Of a DNA stretch of 64,000 nt, positions 50,415 through 63,635 are shown in pieces. The notes under the pieces are model-generated. The model saw only the letters and a program-made list of their open reading frames with translations, was not told the origin of the DNA and did not search any database. The stretch is taken from positions 372,001-436,000 of the forward strand of contig NZ_JAJISP010000003.1 of assembly GCF_022132145.1 (NCBI RefSeq), given 5' to 3'. Every line of letters starts with the position of its first letter. Position 1 is the first letter of the stretch. This stretch comes from Pseudomonas sp. MMS21 TM103 (GTDB lineage Bacteria > Pseudomonadota > Gammaproteobacteria > Pseudomonadales > Pseudomonadaceae). The position numbers and the translations under genes are program-made.

Positions 50415-50451
50415 CCGAAAGAGTGATTTGCCATGTCAACCGAAAGAGTGA
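50415..50451 (-). promoter_or_regulatory. Two 12-bp direct repeats upstream of the DUF1302 gene
   Basis: TCACTCTTTCGG occurs twice on the minus strand (50440-50451 and 50415-50426), with starts 25 bases apart. A TTGACA lies between them. They are 73-109 bases before the start codon. MalT-type regulators bind short direct repeats, so these are candidate operators for the 840-residue regulator. Confidence 0.5.
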
Positions 50452-50602
50452 GTGCCGCTCTACTACGCAGCATGCCCGCCGCCCCATGGGCCAGCTCAAT
50501 GGGTTGCCATAGCGCCGGTGAATGACGCCCGCAAATGCAGGTACCGGGACAAGGCGCCTTGCGCCAGCTAGGCTGGCGGCGAAAACACAGCCGAGGAGAG
50601 AC

Positions 50603-52012
50603 ATGATGTCGCCACACCCGCCCATCAGCCTATGGATGGATCAACTCGACCAGCCCACGACTCCGCGCCCGGCGCTGCAGGGCCACCTGGAGGTCGATGT
50701 GGCGATCATCGGAGCCGGTTACACCGGCTTGTGGACTGCCTACTACCTCAAACGCCAGGCGCCCGAACTGCGCATCGCCGTAGTCGAAGCCGAGTACGCC
50801 GGTTTTGGCGCCTCCGGGCGTAACGGCGGCTGGCTGATGGGCAACCTGCTCGGCGAGGACCGGCTGCTCGCCGGCTTGCCAGCCGAACAGCGGCGGACTG
50901 CTTTCGACCTGCTGCACGGCATCCCCGACGCGGTCGCCGAGGTATTGCAACGCGAAGGCATCGCCTGCGACTACCGCAAGGGCGGCGTGCTCTATTGCGC
51001 GGCGCGTTACCCGGAGCAGGAGCACCGCCTGCGCGCCTGGCTCGACTCGCTGTACGAAGAAGGCCTCAGCGAAGCCGACTACCGCTGGCTGGCGCCGGAT
51101 GAACTGAACCAACAGCTGCGCATCAACGGCCCGCTCGGTGCCATCCACAGCCCGCACTGCGCGACCATCCAGCCAGCCAGACTGGTGCGCGGCCTGGTCC
51201 AGGCGGTTGAACGCCTCGGCGTGCAGCTGTTCGAGCAAAGTCGCGTCATGCATTGGCAGCCGGGCCTGCTGCGCACCGCCCAGGGCGAGCTGCACGCCGA
51301 CTGGGTCGTGCCGGCGGTGGAAGGTTATGCCGCCGAGTTGCCACTGCTACGACGCTATCAGCTGCCGGTGCAAAGCCTGCTGCTGGCCACAGAACCGCTG
51401 TCGGCCAACCTGTGGGACGAGATCGGCCTCGATCGCGGCCAGGCCTTCAGCGAATTCAGCCGCCAGGTCACCTACGGCCAGCGCAGCGCCGACGACCGCC
51501 TGGTGTTCGGCGCCCGTGGCGGATATCGCTTCGCCGGCAAGCTGCGCCAGGACTTCAACCTGAATGCCGAGGAAATCGGCCTGCGCCGCTACCTGTTCGG
51601 CGAGCTGTTCCCGCAGTTGCGCAACGTCGAGATCAGCCATGGCTGGGGTGGCAACCTCGGCATGGCGCGGCGCTTCCAGCCACACATGCTGCTCGACCGC
51701 AGCAACCGCATTGCCCTCTCCGGCGGCTACGGCGGTGAGGGGGTCGGTGCCAGCAACTTGGGCGGCCGCACCCTGGCCGACCTGATCCTGGGCCGTAGCA
51801 GCCAGTTGACCCAGCAACCCTGGGTGCTCGGCGAACGCCCCCTGTCGGCCCTCAAGGCCTGGGAGCCGGAACCCTGCCGCTGGCTCGGCTACGCCGCCAT
51901 CATGCGCAGCTTCGCCGCCGAAGACCGGGTACTCGCCAACCCGCACAGCCCAACCTGGCGCCGTGCTCTGGCCGCCAGGCTGGCGGACGCAATGGAAGGG
52001 CTGATGCGCTGA
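50603..52012 (+). CDS. FAD-dependent oxidoreductase (DAO family)
   Basis: The 469-residue enzyme has an N-terminal FAD-binding motif VDVAIIGAGYTGLWTAYYL and the family motif GFGASGRNGGW, where FAD is held. The C-terminus contains SGGYGGEGVGASNLGGRTLADL. It resembles gamma-glutamylputrescine oxidase and related amine oxidases, but the substrate is not certain. The ATG at 50603 has GAGGAGAG upstream. It is divergent from the DUF1302 operon. Confidence 0.85.
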   Translation: MMSPHPPISLWMDQLDQPTTPRPALQGHLEVDVAIIGAGYTGLWTAYYLKRQAPELRIAVVEAEYAGFGASGRNGGWLMGNLLGEDRLLAGLPAEQRRTAFDLLHGIPDAVAEVLQREGIACDYRKGGVLYCAARYPEQEHRLRAWLDSLYEEGLSEADYRWLAPDELNQQLRINGPLGAIHSPHCATIQPARLVRGLVQAVERLGVQLFEQSRVMHWQPGLLRTAQGELHADWVVPAVEGYAAELPLLRRYQLPVQSLLLATEPLSANLWDEIGLDRGQAFSEFSRQVTYGQRSADDRLVFGARGGYRFAGKLRQDFNLNAEEIGLRRYLFGELFPQLRNVEISHGWGGNLGMARRFQPHMLLDRSNRIALSGGYGGEGVGASNLGGRTLADLILGRSSQLTQQPWVLGERPLSALKAWEPEPCRWLGYAAIMRSFAAEDRVLANPHSPTWRRALAARLADAMEGLMR

Positions 52013-52140
52013 GCGGCAGCTGCGCGCCGTGCTCGTGTAGCTAGAGGGGCTGGCACCAATCCAGCTTCAGCCTCCAATAGACGCCTGCGCTGGACTGAAA
52101 CGAACTGCTGGCCGCCCCAACTGCCGGAGGCGACGCCATC

Positions 52141-52266
52141 GTATTTAAATCAATACACCGTAGCGAATTCAATACGCGAGCGACACAAACCTGCCAACCC
52201 GCGACATCAACGGCTTTATCAGGGTGCTTATGTCCCCGTCGGCCCCTGCCGTATCGAATTCGATAC
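52141..52266 (+). promoter_or_regulatory. Three GTAT-N8-ATAC operator-like palindromes upstream of gcvH
   Basis: The sites are GTATTTAAATCAATAC (52141-52156), GTAGCGAATTCAATAC (52160-52175) and GTATCGAATTCGATAC (52251-52266, perfect). The first two are centred 19 bases apart; the third is 91 bases further on. They lie upstream of a sigma-54 promoter, where an enhancer-binding activator must bind. Confidence 0.7.
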
Positions 52267-52300
52267 ACGGCTATTTTCACGAGCCATCGAACAAAACATG

Positions 52301-52313
52301 TAAGCTATTGATT
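52301..52313 (-). promoter_or_regulatory. IHF-like site between enhancer sites and sigma-54 promoter
   Basis: TAAGCTATTGATT matches the IHF consensus (YAANNNNTTGATW) on this strand. It lies 20 bases upstream of the -24 element, where DNA bending is commonly needed. Confidence 0.55.
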
Positions 52314-52332
52314 TAATTGATAAAAATAACAA

Positions 52333-52348
52333 TGGCACTGCACTTGCT
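52333..52348 (+). promoter_or_regulatory. Sigma-54 (-24/-12) promoter of the glycine operon
   Basis: TGGCAC-N5-TTGCT matches the RpoN consensus exactly (TGGCAC at 52333-52338, TTGCT at 52344-52348). It is 94 bases before the gcvH start. With the palindromes and IHF-like site it forms a complete sigma-54 control region. Confidence 0.88.
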
Positions 52349-52441
52349 ATGGTCTATACCCAAGCGCTCGCTGCCTGGCACGAGCACCTTGTTCATCGCC
52401 CCGACAAGAAAGGGCGAGTCTGACCATTTTGAGGAATTCAC

Positions 52442-52825
52442 ATGAGCGAGTTGCGTTTTACTGTTGAACACGAATGGCTGCGTCAGGATGCCGATGGTCT
52501 GGTCACCGTTGGTATCACCGCTTATGCCCAGGAAGCCCTGGGTGATGTGGTGTTCGTGCAACTGCCAGACTTGCAGAGCTACGCCGAAGGCGCAGAAGTC
52601 GCAGTACTGGAATCGGTAAAGGCTGCCAGCAACATCGCCATGCCGTTGGATGGCGAAGTACTTGAGGTCAACGCCGAGTTGGACGCCAGCCCGGAACTGG
52701 TCAACGAAGACCCGCTGGGCAAGGGCTGGTTTTTCCGTTTCCGCCCGGCTAATGCCAGCGCCGTGGCTGACCTGCTCGACCAGGCCGCTTATGAGCGCCT
52801 GCTCAACGCCAACGCCGACGCCTGA
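52442..52825 (+). CDS. gcvH: GcvH, glycine-cleavage lipoyl carrier protein
   Basis: GcvH carries the aminomethyl group between GcvP, GcvT and the lipoamide dehydrogenase. The 127-residue protein has the lipoylated lysine K60 in LESVKAASNI and the family pattern VTVGITAYAQEALGDVVFVQLP. The start follows GAGGAATTCAC. It is the first gene of the operon gcvH-gcvP-symporter-glyA-sdaA-gcvT. It belongs to the second (gcs2) type of system known from P. aeruginosa. Confidence 0.97.
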   Translation: MSELRFTVEHEWLRQDADGLVTVGITAYAQEALGDVVFVQLPDLQSYAEGAEVAVLESVKAASNIAMPLDGEVLEVNAELDASPELVNEDPLGKGWFFRFRPANASAVADLLDQAAYERLLNANADA

Positions 52826-52834
52826 GAGAATCCA

Positions 52835-55690
<2,856 letters not shown>

Positions 55691-55698
55691 GGCGATGG

Positions 55699-55727
55699 CC
55701 TTGGCCCGGATGCAATCCGGGCCAAGG
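55699..55727 (+). terminator. Hairpin after gcvP
   Basis: CCTTGGCCCGG and CCGGGCCAAGG form a perfect 11-pair stem with a seven-base loop, eight bases after the stop. AATAAAGG follows rather than a U-run, so it may attenuate rather than end transcription before the symporter gene. Confidence 0.6.
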
Positions 55728-55954
55728 AATAAAGGTCGCTGAGCCTTGTCGGCGACCGCCCAAGTGTTCGCAGGGGAGCGGCGTGTTTCTTGTGTCGGCA
55801 AAACCATGATGCATACCGCTTCCTTGCAACAACCTCATTGCGCCCACGCGTGAACCACTAACGATCCGAATATCCCCATAGCGGCAAACCGCCAACAGCC
55901 CTTATCCGGCACGGGTCACCCCGGTGCCCATACAATAAAAAACAGGTGCTATTC

Positions 55955-57331
55955 ATGGAATTCATCAACGACCTAACCAATCAAATCAACGGCCTGGTCT
56001 GGGGTCCACCTATGCTGGTGGCGATCCTCGGCACTGGTCTGTACCTCATGCTGCGCCTCAAGTTCATGCCTCTGGCGAAGATCGGTGCGGGCTTTCGCCT
56101 GTTGTGGCAAGGGCGCAAGAAAGACGATGAAAGCAGCGGCGAAATCAGCCCGTTCCAGGCGCTGATGACCTGTCTCGCCGCGACTGTCGGCACCGGTAAT
56201 ATCGCCGGCGTCGCTACCGCCATTTTCCTCGGCGGCCCCGGTGCACTGTTTTGGATGTGGTGCACGGCCCTGGTTGGCATGGCCACTAAATACTGTGAAG
56301 TGGTGCTGGCGGTGCATTACCGCGAGACCGATGAGCGCAAGGAACACGTCGGCGGACCGATGTATGCGATCAAAAATGGCCTGGGCAAGAAGTGGCTGTG
56401 GCTCGGTACCGCCTTCGCCATCTTCGGCGGTTTCGCCGGCTTCGGCATCGGCAACATGGTCCAGGTCAACAGCATGGCCCATGCCCTGACGGACACCTTC
56501 GGCATACCGTCCTGGGTTACCGGCGTGGTGGCTATGGTCTTCGTCGGCCTGGTGATCCTCGGTGGTATCAAGCGCATCGGTAAAGTAGCCGCGACGCTAG
56601 TGCCGGCCATGTGCGTGATCTATGTCGCCGCCGCCATCGTGGTCCTAATCGTTAACGTCGACGCCATTCCGGGTGCCTTCGAACTGATCTTCACCCATGC
56701 CTTCAGCCCAACCGCTGCCACCGGTGGGTTTGCCGGTGCAGCAGTAATGGCGGCGATTCGCTTCGGCGTCGCGCGTGGCATCTTCTCCAACGAGGCGGGG
56801 CTCGGTACCGCCGGTATCGCCCAGGCCGCCGGCACCACCCACAGCTCGGTACGCTCGGGCCTGATTGGCATGCTCGGGACCTTTATCGATACCCTGGTCA
56901 TCTGCACCCTGACCGGCCTGGCGATCATCGCCTCCGGCGCCTGGACCAGCGGTGCCAGCGGTGCCGGCCTGTCGGCGGCGGCCTTCGAGTCGGCCATGCC
57001 CGGCTTCGGCGGCGCCATCCTCAGCATTGCCCTGGTGGTCTTCGCCTTCACCACCATCCTCGGCTGGAGCTACTACGGCGAGAAGTGCTGGGAGTACTTA
57101 GTCGGCACCAAGTCGATCCTGCCATTCCGCATCGTCTGGGTGCTGGCCGTGCCGTTCGGCGCCATCGCCCAGCTGGACTTCGCCTGGCTGGTCGCTGACA
57201 CCCTCAACGGCCTGATGGCACTGCCCAACCTGCTATCGCTGCTGCTGCTTAGCCCGGTGGTGGTCAAGCTGACCAAGGAATATTTCGCCCGCGAAGGCCG
57301 TGTGACCGGCAACGCCCCGGCACAAAAGTAA
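55955..57331 (+). CDS. AgcS-type sodium:alanine/glycine symporter
   Basis: This 458-residue inner-membrane transporter of the alanine or glycine:cation symporter family shows TCLAATVGTGNIAGVATAIFLGGPGALFW, the family core, and GLGTAGIAQAAGTTHSSVRSG. It has about 10-11 hydrophobic helices. Its place between gcvP and glyA suggests glycine uptake for the cleavage system. The ATG at 55955 (MEFINDLTNQINGLVWG) fits the family start better than a GTG nine bases upstream. Confidence 0.93.
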   Translation: MEFINDLTNQINGLVWGPPMLVAILGTGLYLMLRLKFMPLAKIGAGFRLLWQGRKKDDESSGEISPFQALMTCLAATVGTGNIAGVATAIFLGGPGALFWMWCTALVGMATKYCEVVLAVHYRETDERKEHVGGPMYAIKNGLGKKWLWLGTAFAIFGGFAGFGIGNMVQVNSMAHALTDTFGIPSWVTGVVAMVFVGLVILGGIKRIGKVAATLVPAMCVIYVAAAIVVLIVNVDAIPGAFELIFTHAFSPTAATGGFAGAAVMAAIRFGVARGIFSNEAGLGTAGIAQAAGTTHSSVRSGLIGMLGTFIDTLVICTLTGLAIIASGAWTSGASGAGLSAAAFESAMPGFGGAILSIALVVFAFTTILGWSYYGEKCWEYLVGTKSILPFRIVWVLAVPFGAIAQLDFAWLVADTLNGLMALPNLLSLLLLSPVVVKLTKEYFAREGRVTGNAPAQK

Positions 57332-57347
57332 ACCATACCCATATCAA

Positions 57348-57368
57348 CGCGACCGCTGGACGGTCGCG
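57348..57368 (+). terminator. Hairpin between the symporter gene and glyA
   Basis: CGCGACCG and CGGTCGCG form an eight-pair stem with a five-base loop. Only CCCTTAG follows. It could be a weak terminator or an mRNA processing site between the genes. Confidence 0.4.
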
Positions 57369-57391
57369 CCCTTAGTACAGGACCGATCCCG

Positions 57392-58645
57392 ATGTTCCAT
57401 AAAAGCCTGAACCTGAACAACTACGACCCGGCCCTGGCCGACGCCATAGCGGCAGAAGAGCGCCGCCAGGAAGACCATATCGAGCTGATCGCCTCGGAAA
57501 ACTACACCAGCCCGGCGGTGATGCAGGCCCAGGGCACCGGCCTGACCAACAAGTATGCCGAAGGCTACCCGGGCAAACGCTATTACGGCGGCTGCGAGCA
57601 CGTCGATGTGGTCGAGCAGCTGGCCATCGATCGGGCCAAGCAGCTGTTCGGCGCCGACTACGCCAACGTCCAGCCGCACTCCGGCTCATCCGCCAACAGC
57701 GCGGTCTACCTGGCCCTGCTCAATGCTGGCGATACCCTGCTCGGCATGAGCCTGGCCCACGGTGGTCACCTGACCCATGGCGCTAAGGTCAGTTCTTCCG
57801 GCAAGCTGTACAACGCCATGCAATATGGCATCGATGGCAATGGCCTGATCGATTACGACGAAGTCGAGCGCCTGGCCGTCGAGTGCCAGCCGAAGATGAT
57901 CGTGGCCGGCTTCTCCGCCTACTCCAAGACCCTGGATTTCCCGCGTTTCCGCGCCATCGCCGACAAGGTCGGTGCCCTGCTGTTCGTCGACATGGCCCAC
58001 GTCGCCGGTCTGGTCGCCGCCGGCCTGTACCCCAACCCGCTGCCCTACGCCGACGTGGTCACCACCACCACCCACAAGACCCTGCGCGGTCCGCGTGGCG
58101 GCCTGATCCTGGCCAAGAGCAATCCCGAGATCGAGAAGAAGCTCAACTCCGCGGTGTTCCCCGGCGCCCAGGGCGGCCCGCTGATGCATGTGATCGCCGG
58201 CAAGGCGGTGTGTTTCAAGGAAGCCCTGGAGCCGGGCTTCAAGGACTACCAGGCGCAGGTGATCAAGAACGCTCAGGCCATGGCGGCAGTCTTCATCGGC
58301 CGCGGCTATGACGTAGTGTCCGGCGGCACCGACAACCACCTGTTCCTGCTCAGCCTGATCAAGCAGGGCCTGACCGGCAAGGCCGCCGACGCCGCCCTCG
58401 GCGCCGCGCATATCACGGTCAACAAGAACGCAGTGCCGAATGATCCGCAGTCGCCGTTCGTCACCTCCGGCCTGCGCATCGGTACGCCGGCAGTGACCAC
58501 TCGCGGCTTCAAGGAAGGCGAGTGCCAGGAACTGGCCGGCTGGATCTGCGACATCCTCGCTGATCTGGACAACCCCGCAGTGATCGAGCGGGTTCGTGGT
58601 CAGGTCAGCGACCTTTGCGCGACTTTCCCGGTCTACTCTGCATAA
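57392..58645 (+). CDS. glyA: GlyA, serine hydroxymethyltransferase
   Basis: The 417-residue PLP enzyme interconverts glycine and serine with methylene-tetrahydrofolate. The PLP lysine is K229 in [13 protein letters not shown], the same number as in E. coli. It starts [43 protein letters not shown]. It uses the one-carbon unit released by glycine cleavage to convert a second glycine to serine. The operon order suggests this is the second copy (glyA2). Confidence 0.97.
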   Translation: MFHKSLNLNNYDPALADAIAAEERRQEDHIELIASENYTSPAVMQAQGTGLTNKYAEGYPGKRYYGGCEHVDVVEQLAIDRAKQLFGADYANVQPHSGSSANSAVYLALLNAGDTLLGMSLAHGGHLTHGAKVSSSGKLYNAMQYGIDGNGLIDYDEVERLAVECQPKMIVAGFSAYSKTLDFPRFRAIADKVGALLFVDMAHVAGLVAAGLYPNPLPYADVVTTTTHKTLRGPRGGLILAKSNPEIEKKLNSAVFPGAQGGPLMHVIAGKAVCFKEALEPGFKDYQAQVIKNAQAMAAVFIGRGYDVVSGGTDNHLFLLSLIKQGLTGKAADAALGAAHITVNKNAVPNDPQSPFVTSGLRIGTPAVTTRGFKEGECQELAGWICDILADLDNPAVIERVRGQVSDLCATFPVYSA

Positions 58646-58669
58646 GTAACGCACTGGTTCAGTACCGAC

Positions 58670-58745
58670 TGTAGGAGCGCGGCGGACGCCAAGTGCCATG
58701 CCCGCGAGTATCACGGCATAGCGCGGGGATGGCCCCGCTCCTGCA
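58670..58745. repeat. REP-like intergenic inverted element
   Basis: TGTAGGAGCGC and the inverted GCTCCTGCAG end flank a stem-forming region. The element resembles the short palindromic repeats spread through Pseudomonas genomes. Confidence 0.55.
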
Positions 58746-58786
58746 GAAACGCCATACCGCGACCTGACCAGAAGCTGGAGATCCAC

Positions 58787-60163
<1,377 letters not shown>

Positions 60164-60191
60164 CCGCCCGTGCGGCATACACATATTTCTA

Positions 60192-60250
60192 GGCGCGAGC
60201 CTGCACCGCGATGCGCCTCATGGTGATCGCCCGCAAGCCCGTTCCTACAA
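60192..60250. repeat. REP-like intergenic element
   Basis: On the minus strand TGTAGGAACGGGCTTGCGGG (60230-60249) is the standard Pseudomonas short-palindrome core. It lies between sdaA and gcvT. Confidence 0.6.
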
Positions 60251-60278
60251 CGACCCTCTACCTAACTGGAGCTAATCG

Positions 60279-61400
60279 ATGACCAGCGAAACCCTGGCGA
60301 AAACCCCGCTACACGCCCTGCACCTGGAACTTGGCGCGCGCATGGTGCCCTTCGCCGGCTACGACATGCCGGTGCAATACCCGCTCGGCGTGATGAAGGA
60401 ACACCAGCACACCCGCGAAGCAGCCGGCCTATTCGATGTCTCGCACATGGGCCAGATCATCCTGCGTGGCCCGAATGCGGCCAAAGCCCTGGAGAGCCTG
60501 GTGCCGGTCGACATCATCGACCTGCCAGTAGGCATGCAGCGCTACGCCATGTTCACCGATGACCAGGGCTGCATTCTCGACGACCTGATGGTCGCCAACC
60601 TGGGCAACGACACCCTGTTCCTGGTGGTCAACGCCGCCTGCAAGCACCAGGACCTGATGCACCTGCAACTGCAGATCGCCAGCCAGTGCCAGATCGAGCC
60701 CTGCTTCGACCGCGCCCTGCTCGCCCTGCAAGGCCCGAAAGCGGTCGACGTGCTGGCGCGCCTGGCCCCGGAAGTGGCCAAGATGACCTTCATGCAGTTC
60801 GCCCCGGTGCGCCTGCTCGGCGTCGACTGCTTCGTCAGCCGCTCCGGCTACACCGGTGAAGACGGCTTCGAAATCTCGGTCCCAGCCGATCACGCCGAAG
60901 CGCTGGCCCGCAGCCTGCTGGCCGAGCCGGAAGTCGAAGCCATCGGCCTCGGCGCGCGTGATTCGCTGCGCCTGGAAGCCGGCCTGTGCCTGTACGGCCA
61001 CGATATGAGCACCAGCACCACGCCGATCGAGGCCAGCCTGCTGTGGGCCATTTCCAAGGCTCGCCGTGCCGATGGCGCGCGTGCCGGTGGCTTCCCCGGC
61101 GCCGAGCGGATCTTCGCCCAGCAGCGTGACGGCGTCGCCAGCAAGCGCGTCGGCCTGCTGCCGCAGGAGCGCGTGCCGGTGCGCGAAGGCGCGGAAATCG
61201 TCGATGCCGACGGCAACGTGATCGGCTCGGTATGCAGCGGCGGCTTCGGCCCGACCTTGGGCGGCCCGGTGGCCATGGGCTACGTGCAGAGCGCCTTCGT
61301 TGCGGTCGACACCCCGGTCTGGGCCATGGTGCGCGGCAAGCGCGTGGCCATGAAAGTCGCCAAGACCCCATTCGTGCCGCAGCGTTACTACCGCGGCTGA
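60279..61400 (+). CDS. gcvT: GcvT, aminomethyltransferase (T protein)
   Basis: The 373-residue enzyme releases ammonia from the GcvH aminomethyl group and passes the methylene to tetrahydrofolate. It begins TPLHALHLELGARMVPFAGYDMPVQYPLGVMKEH and contains SRSGYTGEDGFEI and GLGARDSLRLEAGLCLYGHD, family signatures. It is the last gene of the operon, after sdaA, as in P. aeruginosa gcs2. The hairpin downstream closes the operon. Confidence 0.96.
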   Translation: MTSETLAKTPLHALHLELGARMVPFAGYDMPVQYPLGVMKEHQHTREAAGLFDVSHMGQIILRGPNAAKALESLVPVDIIDLPVGMQRYAMFTDDQGCILDDLMVANLGNDTLFLVVNAACKHQDLMHLQLQIASQCQIEPCFDRALLALQGPKAVDVLARLAPEVAKMTFMQFAPVRLLGVDCFVSRSGYTGEDGFEISVPADHAEALARSLLAEPEVEAIGLGARDSLRLEAGLCLYGHDMSTSTTPIEASLLWAISKARRADGARAGGFPGAERIFAQQRDGVASKRVGLLPQERVPVREGAEIVDADGNVIGSVCSGGFGPTLGGPVAMGYVQSAFVAVDTPVWAMVRGKRVAMKVAKTPFVPQRYYRG

Positions 61401-61453
61401 GGTCTCAGCCTGCGCGGTAGATGCGGCTGAACTGCACTGCCGCAGAACGCCTC

Positions 61454-61478
61454 GAAGCCCGGCCTATGGCCGGGCTTC
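61454..61478. terminator. Bidirectional terminator between gcvT and the M14 gene
   Basis: GAAGCCCGGCC and GGCCGGGCTTC form an 11-pair stem with a three-base loop. It sits between convergent genes and is symmetric, so it can act for both strands. Confidence 0.8.
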
Positions 61479-61486
61479 GTCGTTAT

Positions 61487-62617
61487 TCAGCGCAGCTCCT
61501 CGACCATCGCCGCCGCCACGCTCAGGATATCCTTGCCCAGCTGTTTGGAGCGCGCGCCGTTCCAGCCGGTAAGCGGATTGGGGCGGTCATCGTGGTCCTT
61601 GAAGGGCATTTCGATGGTGAAGGACAGGCAGTCGAATTCCAGGCCGACCGCGTTGCAGGCCAGGGTGGTGTTGGCCTGGCCGAACTGATCGGGTGTGTAA
61701 CCAAAAGTGGTCTGGAATTCGGCACCTAGGTTCATCAGGCGGCTGCGGAAGTCCTCCTCCAGTTTTTCCAGGCGCGGACTGAAGCCGGGGTTGCCTTCAC
61801 AGCCGGCGCTGAACACATGGGGGATCTCCTCGTCGCCGTGGATGTCGAGGAACAGGTCGACGCCGACGTTGCGCATCTGCTGCTGGACGAAGAACACCTC
61901 GGGACTCTCCGCCTCGCTGGCCGATTGCCAGGCGCGGTTGAGATCCTTGCCGGCGGCATTGGTGCGCAGGTGGCCACGGATGGCACCATCCGGGTTCATG
62001 TTCGGCACCAGGTAGAGGTCGGCCTGATGCAGCAGGGCGTTCAGTTCGGCGTCGTCGTGGTTCTGCAGGCGCTCGATCAGGCCTTCCATGAACCATTCGG
62101 CCATGTGCTCGCCGGGGTGCTGCTGGGCGATGATCCAGATCTTGCGCGGCGCCTGCGGGTTGCGGCTGACGCGCAGCAACTGGATATCGCGGCCCTCGAT
62201 GCTCTTGCCGCTGGCGAACAGTTCGGCACCGGCCTTGCTCAGCGCCTGCTCGATCAGCCAGTCATGCCGCGCTCGGCTGTAGGGCTCGAAGTAGGCGAAC
62301 CAGACCTGTGCCTCGCTCGGTTCGAGGGCGAAGTTGAGCGCGCCATCCTCGAAACGGCTGGGTACGCGGAACCAGTTGATATGGTCGTAGGAGGCAACGG
62401 CGTTATAGTCGGTCCAGGCATGTCGGTAGGCGGACTCGCCCGCATTGGTCAGGCTGAAGCCGTAGCGCTGGCCCGGGGTCAGGCCGTCAACTTTGAAGTG
62501 GAACCACTGGAAGTGATGGCTGTTGAGATCAGGACGCATGGCCAGCAGCACCTGCTGCGGGTTGCTGGCGTCGAGCACCTCGATATTGCCACTGTCGAAA
62601 TTGCAGCTGATGTTCAT
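61487..62617 (-). CDS. M14 zinc carboxypeptidase, cytosolic carboxypeptidase-like
   Basis: The 376-residue protein resembles the P. aeruginosa cytosolic carboxypeptidase studied structurally. It has an N-terminal beta-sandwich (about 1-120) and then the M14 domain with the zinc motif HPGEH (residues about 165-169), a second zinc histidine in DIHGDEE and the catalytic glutamate in FTIEMPFKD. There is no signal peptide, so it is cytosolic. Its natural substrate is unknown. The ATG at 62617 follows CGAGGTATCC. Confidence 0.9.
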   Translation of the reverse strand: MNISCNFDSGNIEVLDASNPQQVLLAMRPDLNSHHFQWFHFKVDGLTPGQRYGFSLTNAGESAYRHAWTDYNAVASYDHINWFRVPSRFEDGALNFALEPSEAQVWFAYFEPYSRARHDWLIEQALSKAGAELFASGKSIEGRDIQLLRVSRNPQAPRKIWIIAQQHPGEHMAEWFMEGLIERLQNHDDAELNALLHQADLYLVPNMNPDGAIRGHLRTNAAGKDLNRAWQSASEAESPEVFFVQQQMRNVGVDLFLDIHGDEEIPHVFSAGCEGNPGFSPRLEKLEEDFRSRLMNLGAEFQTTFGYTPDQFGQANTTLACNAVGLEFDCLSFTIEMPFKDHDDRPNPLTGWNGARSKQLGKDILSVAAAMVEELR

Positions 62618-63013
62618 GGATACCTCGCGGGCCTGATGGTGCGCTGCACCTGTGCCCGCAAGAATCGCAGGTCTACCGGCCGGATGAAACGCCTGAAGCG
62701 ACATACAGATATGCATTGCATGCCCCGAACATGCACGCGCGTCACGCATGCGAGGGACGGCCTCCCCGGCGGCAAGCCCGGGTTCGAAATCCGCACAGCG
62801 ATGCTTCAAGGTACCAAGCAACTTGCTGACCGTGGCGGGGTCTTCTAGTCTGCGGCAGCCGGTCTTTGCCCCGGTCAGCGTGGTGTAGGCAGACCCCGCA
62901 GCGGCCATGGGCAGCTGGCCGAGGCAGCCAGGGCATTGTTTTTTCATAACACTGCTCTTTCATAAACAGACGGGCGCAGTCACCCGCCTCCACTCCATAA
63001 GAAGTGACAGACC
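62618..63013. other. Divergent intergenic stretch
   Basis: These 396 bases between the M14 gene and the Sel1 lipoprotein gene hold no supported gene. They have only short opposing frames. Promoters for both genes are expected here; I saw no certain motif. Confidence 0.4.
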
Positions 63014-63577
63014 ATGAACGCTCATCAATGGCTACGCTCGACTCTCCCAGCACTCCTCTGCGCCACCCTGCTGTTGGGCGGTTGCGCCAACCAGCAAGCG
63101 AGCCCGGGCAGTGCGCCGCAGTCAGGATCAGCCGCGACCGGCGCATCACCGGAGGAGGACGCAGCGGCCACCCTGCAGAGACTGCGCAGCCAAGCCAATC
63201 GCGGCGACCTCGACAGTCAGTTCCAGCTGGGCAGTTTCTACTTCGTCGGCAAGCCGGTGAAAGACCTCAAGCTCGCCGAATACTGGTGGAAGCAGGCCGC
63301 CAACAAGGGCCATGCCATGGCGGCGGTCAGCCTGGCCTATCTGTATACCGGCCGCGACAATCCCGACTTCGCCAACCCGCAGGGCATGCTCAAGTACCTC
63401 AACCAGTCGGCCGCTGGCGGCAACCCGATGGCCCAGCATATTCTCGGCAACCTCTACCTCAAGGGCCAACAAGGCGTACCGCGCGATACCAACCAGGCTC
63501 GCCGGCTGTTCCAAAGCGCCTGCAAGCAAAACTATGAAGTCAGCTGCACGGCGCTGACCACCTTGCCCGCCCCTTGA
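63014..63577 (+). CDS. Sel1-repeat lipoprotein
   Basis: The 187-residue protein has a lipoprotein signal peptide ending LLGGC, with the cysteine at residue 24. A disordered linker follows, then three to four Sel1 repeats (LDSQFQLGSFYFVGKPVKDLKLAEYWWKQAA and following). It is probably tethered to the outer membrane as a protein-interaction scaffold. The function is unknown. The start has AAGAAGTGACAG upstream. Confidence 0.85.
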   Translation: MNAHQWLRSTLPALLCATLLLGGCANQQASPGSAPQSGSAATGASPEEDAAATLQRLRSQANRGDLDSQFQLGSFYFVGKPVKDLKLAEYWWKQAANKGHAMAAVSLAYLYTGRDNPDFANPQGMLKYLNQSAAGGNPMAQHILGNLYLKGQQGVPRDTNQARRLFQSACKQNYEVSCTALTTLPAP

Positions 63578-63635
63578 GGCTGCATGCTAGAACGCCCTGC
63601 GGGCATGATGCACAAAGCGTTCTTGAGCCGTTACC

